Source: Phoronis ovalis (lineage: Eukaryota > Phoronida > Phoronidae). Taken from it: 12,161 nt of DNA. Under the pieces are notes generated by a model. It was not told where the DNA came from, did no database searches, and worked only from the letters and a program-made list of their open reading frames with translations. A program made the position numbers and the translations under genes. Where the stretch lies: NCBI GenBank assembly GCA_028565635.1, contig JAOXYB010047292.1, positions 1-12,161 of the forward strand. The letters are read 5' to 3'. Below, piece by piece: positions 7,001-12,161 of the stretch (position 1 is its first letter; every line of letters begins with the position of its first letter).

Positions 7001-9160
7001 TTCACCAGCATGAATACTGACTGATTTTTGGAATGGAATTCTTTCAGAACTTCTGTTCAATGGACTAATTATTTCCTTGCATTCATCCTCCAAGTCTAAT
7101 TCTTCATAAGGAAATGTCTGGATAGAAGGTTTTAACAATTTGGAGTCACTGCTGGATAAATATATGTTTGCATAAGTATCACTTTGCTCTGATGGCGTTT
7201 GTTTGGCACTATTTTTAGAACATATTTCATTTTGATCAAATATTGCTGTATCACAAATTGGCACTGTTAATTCATTAACCAAGTCTAGTGCAAATGTTTG
7301 ATTAATGGCAATTTCTTCTGATTGATTCAACATTTCTGTCGAACCAATGCTAGCACCTTCACCATCAAATCTTTGTCCACCATCACTACCTTCAAATGAG
7401 ACAGAATCTATTTTTATTGGTTGGCTTAACTTGAGCATGGTCAGTGGTACCACAGGCACATCTTCAATAGAAGATTGTGGCAACAACCCATCTTTATGAT
7501 AATATTGTGACTTAGGGGAGTTTTCTACACTATTCATTTCATCCACAGCTCCTGTACATTTGCTGCTGACTGTATGTTTGAAAGACGGACTTGTGCTTAA
7601 TCCTAATTTGCTAAAATACGAGGATTTAATATTATGCTGCATTTTGTTTGCAGGAATGCCTCCTGGTGAGCCATGAGATGAAAATGAATCCTCTGAATTA
7701 GTATCAAAGTCATATGAATGATGTGAAGATGTGTCATGTCTCTGTTTATTGAACATTTTTTCTTTATTAGGACTTGGTGTATTTTTTTCAGTTGAACACA
7801 ATGGAGTGGAATTGTATGACACATTGTGGTCAGTGTTCCCTTTTTGTGTTGAGCTAGTTTCTTGATTGCTTTGGATGTTATCAGCAGATGGAGACATTGG
7901 TAATGTTCGAAAATAAAAATTCAAGTTATTTGTTGTATATGACTTGTGACCAATTTCTGGTTCATGTTTACCATGTTCACTCTCTGGTTTTAAAATGTCA
8001 TTACGTTTTGTATGAACATCATGGTAATCCGCTATATTATTATCAGCACAAAAAACAATGTCAGAACACATCCCCACATCTTTACTAAGGTCTTTCTCTA
8101 TTGAAGTTTCACTACATTTAGTTCTTAGTTCTATATCTTCTACTTTACCAAGAGGACAGCCATAACTTGAGAGATAACCAGAAAACTCATCGTCGAATTC
8201 CTTCACCATTTCTTTAGATTTGCTGGTGAGGCTGGTAATGTCTTCTAAAGGTAAAAGCTCAAAAATGTCTTCATCAGATACAATTTTAATTATCATTCTA
8301 TGTAGCCAATTTGTTTCACACATCATATTGACAACAGGTAATAAAACATTATGCGCTATAATTTCACACAAAACTTCTTTTCCTGGGTCACATTTCTGTA
8401 GTTCTGGATTACATAAGTGTGTTAAAATCAATTCAACTGTTGCATAAAGATAGTTTCTTTCAATCTCAGGATCGGTTACAGCCATATGCAATTTTGAGGT
8501 TTCCTTAAAAATCTCAAACATCTTCACTTTATTACCTGTATGATTACTGATTTTATCCACACGCTGGTAGCATGCAAGGTAATGCTGGTACAGATGAATA
8601 AATCTGATAATGACTTTGTACTTATCGATATTTTCTATTTTTATAAGGGTAGCATCCGAAATCTCTTTTAGAATGTTTTCGGCATTTGTTATGCCTTCTT
8701 CACTTTGACTTATTACTGTGTACCAAGACTTCAGAAAATCTCTGGATATAAGCTTTAATATCTTTTTAATTTCTGCTTTAACTGGATAATCGCTGTTTTC
8801 CTCCTTTAAACGATTCCTGTTTAAATGATTTTCCGTCTCCCTCAAAATCGGAGCCGAGTCTATTGTGTCTGGTCTTCCCGCTCTGGAAGCAAAAGTAGAC
8901 TCTGGATTTATATCAAATCTTTGGTCCCTAAAGTGTTGCTCATAAACTGATGTAACAAAAGTTTTCAAATTATAATACAGAGCCAACACATGCTGAGAGT
9001 TCCATGGTTGCTTAGTTTGTAACGCACAATCTGCGTAGGTCCAACCAACCAAAGTAAATACAGCGATTATCCCCAAAACTGGCCACAATTGCCAAGCACA
9101 ACCGAGACACAGTAATGTACCAGATGCTAAAGCTAAAGCTGACAAATTTTTACGGCCCAT
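878..9160 (-). CDS. SNX19: SNX19-like sorting nexin (PXA-PX-Nexin_C), complete, 8 exons
   Basis: Exons, in transcript order, are 9160-6821, 6534-6402, 5952-5732, 4604-4434, 4105-3958, 3639-3489, 2773-2589 and 1026-878. They give 1165 residues. Seen: two hydrophobic stretches at about residues 7-45; PXA at about 127-297 with RDFLKSWY near 140-147 and a conserved helix near 264-286; a Ser/Asn-rich disordered linker at about 305-735; PX at about 750-890 with RRYREF at 801-806 and KGP at 827-829; Nexin_C from about 1005 to the end. Known for the family: SNX19 is anchored in the ER membrane, binds PI3P through PX and tethers endolysosomes to the ER. PXA-PX-Nexin without an RGS domain separates SNX19 from SNX13, SNX14 and SNX25. 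The match runs through every exon, including the IDK junction after PX, the TIWP-NG segment and the PVRT-KEQ segment. Human SNX19 is about 990 residues; most of the extra length lies in the linker. Start: first Met of the hydrophobic anchor, with A at -3 and G at +4. Orthology is inferred from recalled family features, not from a search. Confidence 0.9.
1027..2588 (-). other. Intron 7 of SNX19-like gene (1562 bases)
   Basis: The longest intron, GTACTTTA...CTTTTCAG. It contains a GAAT-type simple repeat at about 1201-1345 and a degenerate direct repeat (about 1982-2020 and 2137-2174). No coding sequence was recognised; the open frames here, including the 100-residue one at 1076-1378, are products of the simple repeat and AT-rich sequence. 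Confidence 0.8.
1201..1345. repeat. Degenerate (GAAT)n/(AATG)n simple repeat
   Basis: The tract is dominated by GAATGAAT, AATGAATG and ATGAAAG steps with interruptions. The cleanest run is AGAATGAATGAATAAATGAA at about 1279-1298. It looks like an old, decayed tetranucleotide microsatellite inside intron 7. Confidence 0.75.
2589..2773 (-). CDS. SNX19: SNX19-like exon 7: Nexin_C core
   Basis: The exon is 185 bases, entered in phase 2 and left in phase 1. The acceptor is ATTACCTTTTGCAG and the donor is TTCCCAG followed by GTACTTTA. It encodes WLRQEIDELT at residues 1056-1065, FRDTIWPNGEL and SPVRTKEQVEFTRQQA, closing with CLHEFFP. The IWP-x-G and PVRT-x-EQ motifs are the strongest Nexin_C signatures in this protein and line up with vertebrate SNX19. 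The same bases overlap an unrelated open frame at 2454-2729, which is a shadow. Confidence 0.9.
2774..3488 (-). other. Intron 6 of SNX19-like gene (715 bases)
   Basis: Bounded by GTAGGAAG and CTTTTGCAG. It carries several copies of an AATAAT-CGCCC / CCCAGGG type sequence (see the repeat at 3045-3340) and a run of eight C at 3280-3287. The minus-strand open frame at 2962-3228 has no family resemblance and overlaps these repeats. Confidence 0.8.
3045..3340. repeat. Degenerate dispersed direct repeats (AATAATCGCC-CCAGGG family)
   Basis: Copies at 3065-3097 and 3303-3335 share AATAAT, then CCCAGGGC, a few variable bases, ATTTTA and a purine-rich end. Partial copies AATAATCGCCACC (3047-3059) and AATAATAGCCCCCC (about 3272-3285) lie beside them. 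This looks like decayed copies of one repeat family, inserted or duplicated within intron 6. Confidence 0.5.
3489..3639 (-). CDS. SNX19: SNX19-like exon 6: start of Nexin_C domain
   Basis: The exon is 151 bases, entered in phase 1 and left in phase 2. The acceptor is TTTGATATTCTAG and the donor is GAAAG followed by GTAGGAAG. It encodes a largely hydrophobic, helical segment (SLVVPAILSLAAQTV, then TDTILDSFQVFIGNALE) that fits the first helices of the C-terminal nexin domain. The junction with exon 7 rebuilds Ser followed by WLRQEI, matching the family pattern in which a hydrophobic helix leads into a Trp-Leu pair. Confidence 0.83.
3640..3957 (-). other. Intron 5 of SNX19-like gene (318 bases)
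   Basis: Bounded by GTACAGTT and GATATTCTAG. Nothing else recognised. The plus-strand open frame at 3809-4000 runs antisense across exon 5 and has no features of a real gene. Confidence 0.75.
3958..4105 (-). CDS. SNX19: SNX19-like exon 5: acidic inter-domain linker
   Basis: The exon is 148 bases, entered in phase 0 and left in phase 1. The acceptor is GACATTTTTTAG and the donor is AGAGAG followed by GTACAGTT. It encodes about 49 residues: a polar start (ATQRSVENSLIKY) and then a strongly acidic run, DPADDLTVDDDVIDIK, ending in Gln/Asp-rich sequence. No domain is recognised. It joins the PX tail to the C-terminal nexin domain. The support is open frame, correct phases on both sides and clean splice signals, not conservation. 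Confidence 0.75.
4106..4433 (-). other. Intron 4 of SNX19-like gene (328 bases)
   Basis: Starts with the weak donor GTTGGTGC and ends ACATTTTTTAG. No repeat or RNA structure was recognised. Confidence 0.75.
4434..4604 (-). CDS. SNX19: SNX19-like exon 4: linker after PX, frame-neutral
   Basis: The exon is 171 bases (57 codons), phase 0 at both ends, between acceptor CTGTTGTTTCTAG and donor GACAAG followed by GTTGGTGC. It opens with FVVKKITVVKDKI, continuing the IDK-x-VV sequence that follows PX in SNX19, then becomes charged and polar (Lys, Glu, Gln, Asp-rich) and looks like a flexible or weakly helical linker. No domain is visible in the second half. Because it is phase 0-0, skipping it would keep the frame. 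Confidence 0.85.
4605..5731 (-). other. Intron 3 of SNX19-like gene (1127 bases)
   Basis: Starts with the weak donor GTTTGACT and ends TTGTTTCTAG. About half of it is a long imperfect inverted repeat (4801-5383). The remainder is AT-rich with no coding sequence seen. Confidence 0.8.
4801..5383. repeat. Long imperfect inverted repeat (foldback) in intron 3
   Basis: The left arm, about 4801-5002, is matched by the reverse complement of the right arm, about 5189-5383. Shared blocks, in order from the outer end: GGACAA-TTATTCACAC, TTACACTTTGA, AGTTTA-TGAAAAAA, AGACT-ATAAAA, GGTATTAACT, CTATCACATG-TAT, CATTTTG-GTAAAAA and GTAAACTTCAA-AAAATATA. A further shorter match (5032-5047 with 5153-5168) continues the stem towards the centre. 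By eye the arms are about three quarters identical with small indels. Transcribed in the pre-mRNA it would fold into a long, interrupted hairpin. It may be a foldback/MITE-like element or two inverted copies of one repeat; no target-site duplication was confirmed. Confidence 0.8.
5732..5952 (-). CDS. SNX19: SNX19-like exon 3: PX loop and C-terminal helices
   Basis: The exon is 221 bases, entered in phase 1 and left in phase 0. The acceptor is TTTCATCCTGCAG and the donor is GACAAG followed by GTTTGACT. The split codon G|AT gives Asp825, so the protein reads SMK-DVKGP across the junction, as expected for SNX19. It holds the PX membrane loop (KGPNRWF..P), the helix KRQGDLETYLQVL (about 845-857; R846 fits the second basic contact) and the SNX19-typical tail FLAYGGDAHIAFVKK, then VPRIDK at 893-898. 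The donor has T at +3, which is weak. Confidence 0.92.
5953..6401 (-). other. Intron 2 of SNX19-like gene (449 bases)
   Basis: Bounded by GTATTATT and TTTCATCCTGCAG. AT-rich. No coding sequence or repeat recognised. The open frames at 5861-6076 and 6319-6600 are antisense or read-through of the flanking exons. Confidence 0.8.
6402..6534 (-). CDS. SNX19: SNX19-like exon 2: PX phosphoinositide-binding segment
   Basis: The exon is 133 bases, entered in phase 0 and left in phase 1. The acceptor is TCCATTTTAAG before TAC CAA GCA TGG. The donor is AAAG followed by GTATTATT. It encodes the middle of the PX domain, residues 781-824, with FRRYREFVNLQSRL at about 800-813. The RR-Y-x-x-F core is the PX signature whose first arginine contacts the 3-phosphate of PI3P, so lipid binding is predicted to be intact. 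The following LAENPIYRKSMK matches the region leading into the membrane-insertion loop. Confidence 0.92.
6821..9160 (-). CDS. SNX19: SNX19-like exon 1: membrane anchor, PXA, linker, start of PX
   Basis: This large first coding exon holds 780 codons, two thirds of the protein, and ends in phase 0 at TTCATACAG followed by GTAAATTA. It encodes the N-terminal hydrophobic hairpin (Leu/Trp/Gly/Val-rich, no charge from residue 5 to about 42), then a short basic/polar stretch, the PXA domain, and about 430 residues rich in Ser, Asn, Glu and Asp that look disordered. Its last 30 residues begin the PX domain (VLFETVNIFF, then TYMLYFIQ). The linker has patches such as SSHGSPGG and PRRGSAPD that look like phosphorylation-prone segments, though that is only a composition argument. 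If the donor is not used, the frame stays open for 71 more codons and stops at 6605, cutting the protein in the middle of PX. Confidence 0.93.
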
Positions 9161-9237
9161 AGTGCCTCATATTAGCAACTTCATAACATTTTTCACAATA
9201 GCCTTTTAACTCCTTCCATGGTCGCCGCCATTTTGCC
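9161..9237 (-). promoter_or_regulatory. Probable 5' UTR / start region with upstream ORFs
   Basis: Upstream of the chosen start the minus strand has several ATGs. An ATG at 9231-9229 and an in-frame one at 9219-9217, the latter in the near-ideal context ACCATGG, open a 12- or 8-codon reading frame ending at TGA 9195-9193. Three shorter ones follow, and the last (MRHYGP) overlaps the main start codon. None is in frame with the SNX19-like protein. They matter only if transcription starts upstream of about 9231, which is not known here. Confidence 0.45.
9224..9235 (-). promoter_or_regulatory. YY1-type element CAAAATGGCGGC
   Basis: The minus strand reads CAAAATGGCGGC, one base from the classic YY1 sequence CAAGATGGCGGC. 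In animal TATA-less promoters this motif typically sits at or just after the transcription start, in this orientation relative to the gene. Here it is 64 bases upstream of the main ATG, which fits. Confidence 0.5.
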
Positions 9238-9238
9238 T

Positions 9239-9248
9239 ATCACGTGAT
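9239..9248. promoter_or_regulatory. Palindromic E-box ATCACGTGAT (CLEAR/M-box-like)
   Basis: A perfect 10-base palindrome with core TCACGTGA, the preferred site of MiT/TFE factors (MITF, TFEB, TFE3) and, more generally, of USF/MYC-type bHLH-zip factors. It lies three bases upstream of the YY1-type element, in the expected core promoter. In vertebrates the similar CLEAR motif marks lysosomal genes, a plausible regulatory theme for an endolysosome-tethering protein. The role here is inference. Confidence 0.45.
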
Positions 9249-9439
9249 GCGTTACTTGATCCCAAATTCAGTGGCTTGATCCATACTTGAAGATAAGGAA
9301 ATTCTTATCTTCCTGCGAGAAGAAAATATTTACATAATAGAAAAACATTTTCGTACACAATAAATAAAAAAAATGTGGCTCGTATTTGAGAATTGACATC
9401 CGACCTGAAAATACAGAAATCTATTTACTGTACCACTTA
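9249..9439. other. Upstream flank, nothing specific seen
   Basis: AT-rich sequence beyond the putative core promoter. No ORF, TATA box or RNA gene that I can support. Confidence 0.5.
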
Positions 9440-9640
9440 CAATGAGAAGGGTAGAGTACAATATGCTCGCAGTTAAAAATTGGCAATGTTCGATGCTCGC
9501 AGTTAGCAAGAAAAAAATACAACCAAACAAAAAAGCAAAAAAAAGGTCGCTAAGAAGGAAAAAAAAACCTCGCCAAAAAGGCAAAAAGAAAACGCTCGTT
9601 GCAGCAGGCCCCAATGCTCGCTGCTCGCGAAACCCCCCTA
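9440..9640. repeat. Low-complexity tract with GCTCGC-type repeats and A-rich core
   Basis: ATGCTCGCAGTTA occurs at about 9462-9474 and again at 9493-9505, and AATGCTCGCTGCTCGCG follows at 9613-9629. Between them is a purine tract of AAAAAGG/AAGGC type. The plus-strand open frame through it (9442-9666) gives a Lys/Arg-rich low-complexity peptide and is not accepted as a gene. The tract resembles simple-sequence expansion rather than a known mobile element. Confidence 0.5.
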
Positions 9641-9660
9641 TAACCCTCTATTTATATAGC

Positions 9661-10865
9661 ACCTAAACCGTCGGTGAATAAAATTATTTTAATTGTTAAA
9701 AATAACCGTAAAATGGTTTTACAAATGCAATAATAAATACAATTATTATAAAATATCAGCTCATATCACAAAGATATTAATTTTGTGTTAAAAAAGTTCT
9801 TGGCAAAATACGCTGTCGCATACTGACAGGTAGCTATAGGGCGGAGGTAGATTTTTTATGGCAATGGGTCAAATGCGAACACCTTATGGACACTAAACGA
9901 ATAAAAAGGAACTCACCTACCCCCTGTCCCTCGCCTATTGCATAAAAAGGCATAAAATAATTAGGAATTCATTTGAAACAAATACAAAAAACGGAAATAA
10001 CATTTTTTAAATAAAATTTGGAATATATAAACCTACTGTAGTATATGTAAAACTAGAGTTTTATGTTATATCCTAGTATAAACATGCTATATATATAACT
10101 TTGTCGATTTTATACATTTTCGAATAGATATAGTTATAATTTTTGCAAAATAACTTATAAAAATACAAATAAAAAAATACTCTTAAAGCTCCCACAAATA
10201 ACGGAAAACGTACTTTTAAAACTAGAGTCTAAGCAACAATAAAAGTGAACACGTGACTAAATTACAGCATTTTGCTATTTTGTCCACTAAAAAAAATCCT
10301 AACATTAAAATTAAAAGATAGAATAGTAGTGTTCTATATATTTTGTCGGTAATAGTTCCTTTAAAAAAAACTTGTAGCAAAAGGTTGTCAAGCATCCGTG
10401 ATTCAGTTTCACTCATGCATAAAGTTTGATGTTAAAATTCTATTGTTTTAATGCTAACGAATGTTATTACAACAGTAGTTACTCTAAAAGATGAATTTTA
10501 GTTAAAATAATGGAATGTTAATTATTATACCAAAAAACGCTTTTAATTACTGCTTCACGTTTTATAATTAGCCTGATATAATTATTATGAGATGAGAATA
10601 TTAAGATGCCCGATGGATAGATGGCGCCGGGCTTTACGTGTATATTGGTTCAAAAATAAAACACAGGTGTATACGGTATCCGGACGCGTGAAATTAATTT
10701 CTAGACACCTTTCAAACTCTTTTGTCTAATCAGGATCAAGGCAAAATAATTCTACATACACTGTTAGTACAAATTCTGTTGTACACAAAGTACGGGACTT
10801 CAAATTTAAATATATTAACATCAGCAGTTACTGCTCTGTTAGTCCTCCTTTGATCATCAATCAGC
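9661..10865. other. Intergenic AT-rich stretch, no gene seen
   Basis: About 1.2 kb of strongly AT-rich sequence. I see no exon with family resemblance, no RNA gene and no ordered repeat. The 64-codon minus-strand frame at 10222-10416 is hydrophobic by composition only. Confidence 0.55.
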
Positions 10866-10998
10866 AAGATGCCCAAGTGGTTTAGAGCGGTGCGTGATAT
10901 AATTATAAAAGGAAAAGGAATAGAAACAGGAATCCAGAAATTCTGAGTTCGCCGAGTTCGACTCGGAATCCTACCGACACCAGACCAACCATTTTTTT
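10866..10998 (+). mobile_element. Degenerate tRNA-like / SINE-like Pol III unit
   Basis: A box-A-like TGCCCAAGTGG at 10870-10880 is followed by TTTAGAGCGGTGCG, which resembles the D-arm region common in tRNA-derived SINE heads. A box-B-like AGTTCGACTCG lies at 10955-10965, within a perfect stem CCGAG-TTCGA-CTCGG (10952-10966). A run of seven T at 10992-10998 could end Pol III transcription. The A-to-B distance (about 85 bases) is too long for an ordinary tRNA, the T loop has 5 bases instead of 7, and no acceptor stem pairs. I therefore read it as a decayed SINE or tRNA pseudogene, not a working tRNA. Confidence 0.45.
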
Positions 10999-11997
10999 AC
11001 ATGTTTCAAACCAATTAGCTTGGCAGGCCATATCTGTTCCCTATTAACCTTCAATCTGATTTTTTTAAATTCGTCAGTCAATTGAATATGCGGCAAAATG
11101 ATGTACTTAGTTGCCAGCTGAAATTTGTGACAAAAAGATCTTTTCAAATTCATGCTTTAGTCCAGTAAATCATTTGTAGTGATCACGTTATTTTATAGAA
11201 ATTCGGATCTCTTCCCCTTGCCAAGTGGATCATATATTTATGTAAGGTTTGCTAGCCCGCTAGACTGGCCTGGGGAACAGATATTATATATGAAGCAAAA
11301 AAAATAGTTTCTCCCAAACTTGAAATTTACTAGAAAAATGTCCAATGAATGTTATAGTTATAGAAGAGTTGGAGCTGCAAACTGCGAAAGTTTAAAAATA
11401 AAAAATACATCACCCAGTATTTTAATCGTCAATTAAATTCGAAAGTAATTACGCTTAAATCCGGGGCTTAAATATTCTTTTAAGTATAATAGTTGAAAAT
11501 GATTCAAAAACTGAACTAAGTTTATTTTAGTTTAGTAATTATTGTTGCGCCACATATCTTAGTTCACGAGGTGCACATATTTGAGTTTGCATATTTGATG
11601 TTTTGAGGAACAGGAATGAGCCAACAGTGTTTGGTAAATAATTTTATCTTTGGTGTAACTTTTGTAGTTTAGACACAATAGACTAGCTGTTCATTAGCAA
11701 ACCCGCTACTACATACTGGCCACCTGATAGCACAACCAGAACCTAGATTGGCTAGAAAGTTTAGATCCTGGGGTTGATTTATCAAAGACTGAAGTACTAG
11801 GTCTATGTTTTGAATACATTCTATCCTGTTCCTGGGTACTTGACAATTTTCTTGAATTTTTTTTTTGTACGTGTAGTTAAGTGACCAAACTTGTACTGGA
11901 CATGTAACCTGAGTAATGCTGAAACTTGAAATAGACAATTGAATAGATATCTGATAGTGATAGCCGGGTCCATGCACTACGGAGATGTGCCGCGGAA
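10999..11997. other. Intergenic stretch, no gene seen
   Basis: AT-rich. The minus-strand 121-codon frame at 11669-12034 starts inside the minisatellite to its right and has no recognisable domain. No RNA gene seen. Confidence 0.55.
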
Positions 11998-12161
11998 CCC
12001 AATCCAAAATTTTAGCTTGTGGTAGTAAACCCAATCCAAGTTTTTGGAAATGTTAGGGTAGCAATCCAAATTTTAAAATATTTCAGTATAGCAATCCATT
12101 TTTACGCAAACTCACAGATACAAACCAAATTCCAAAATTTATTTATGGAATTATGGATACA
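11998..12161. repeat. Minisatellite, 30-32 base period, runs off window end
   Basis: AATCCAA or AATCCAT recurs at 12001, 12033, 12063 and 12093, with a weaker copy near 12125. Each is preceded by GTAGTAAACCC, GGGTAGC or GTATAGC and followed by a T/A-rich stretch. Spacing is 32, 30 and 30 bases. The array probably continues past the window. Confidence 0.65.

Noticed and set aside
7603-7824. Overlapping 73-codon minus-strand frame inside exon 1
   Set aside because: It is a shadow in another frame of the Ser/Asn-rich linker of the SNX19-like protein.
9646-9660. TATA-like GCTATATAAATAGAG on the minus strand
   Set aside because: It matches a TATA box well but is about 490 bases upstream of the start codon, in AT-rich sequence next to a repeat tract. 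The E-box/YY1 cluster is a better core promoter candidate.
9442-9666. Plus-strand 74-codon Lys/Arg-rich open frame
   Set aside because: Its product is low-complexity and comes from an A-rich purine tract. There is no conserved motif and no splice or promoter support.
10866-10980. A functional tRNA-Ser/Leu gene with intron
   Set aside because: No acceptor stem pairs, the T loop has five bases instead of seven, and box A to box B spacing is too long even for a long variable arm.
10971-11153. 60-codon minus-strand frame with a protein-like mix of residues
   Set aside because: It overlaps the SINE-like unit, has no recognisable family, and is short enough to occur by chance in both composition and length.
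11669-12034. 121-codon minus-strand open frame
   Set aside because: It is the longest frame outside the main gene, but its start lies in the minisatellite and I see no domain, no reverse transcriptase or transposase motif and no exon signals.
1-12161. CRISPR array, prokaryotic operon, prophage or defence system
   Set aside because: Spliced coding exons, GT..AG introns and animal gene content rule out a prokaryotic reading. The only regular short repeats are a microsatellite and a minisatellite without unique equal-length spacers.

Overview
The window is animal nuclear DNA. It is clearly AT-rich, has spliceosomal introns with GT..AG borders, and carries one conserved metazoan gene on the minus strand. 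Gene density is low, and simple repeats and degenerate interspersed repeats fill the non-coding parts, which suggests an invertebrate. The sequence alone does not settle the phylum.

The single gene I can support is a SNX19-type sorting nexin (PXA - PX - Nexin_C, no RGS domain) read from 9160 down to 878. I assembled it by hand from eight exons: 9160-6821, 6534-6402, 5952-5732, 4604-4434, 4105-3958, 3639-3489, 2773-2589 and 1026-878. All junctions are GT..AG and keep frame. The exons sum to 3498 coding bases, giving a 1165-residue protein plus TAA stop. It has an N-terminal membrane anchor, a PXA domain, a long Ser/Asn-rich linker, a PX domain with an intact RRYREF phosphoinositide-binding motif, and a C-terminal nexin domain. 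Its family predicts an ER-anchored protein that binds PI3P on endosomes or lysosomes.

Layout from left to right. 1-877 is the 3' flank of the gene, with a poly(A) signal at 785-790 and a hairpin-bearing tandem duplication at 626-746. 878-9160 is the gene. Its intron 7 holds a GAAT-type simple repeat, intron 6 holds degenerate direct repeats, and intron 3 holds a roughly 580-base imperfect inverted repeat. 9161-9248 is a compact 5' region with upstream ORFs, a YY1-type element and a palindromic TCACGTGA E-box. 9249-12161 is intergenic: a Lys-codon-rich, CTCGC-containing tract (about 9440-9640), a degenerate tRNA-like/SINE-like unit (10866-10998) and a 30-32-base minisatellite at the right edge (11998-12161).

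I found no prokaryotic, viral or CRISPR-like system. The items most worth a second look are the intron 3 inverted repeat next to a frame-neutral exon with weak donors, the E-box/YY1 promoter of an endolysosomal gene, and the small hairpin duplication just past the poly(A) signal.
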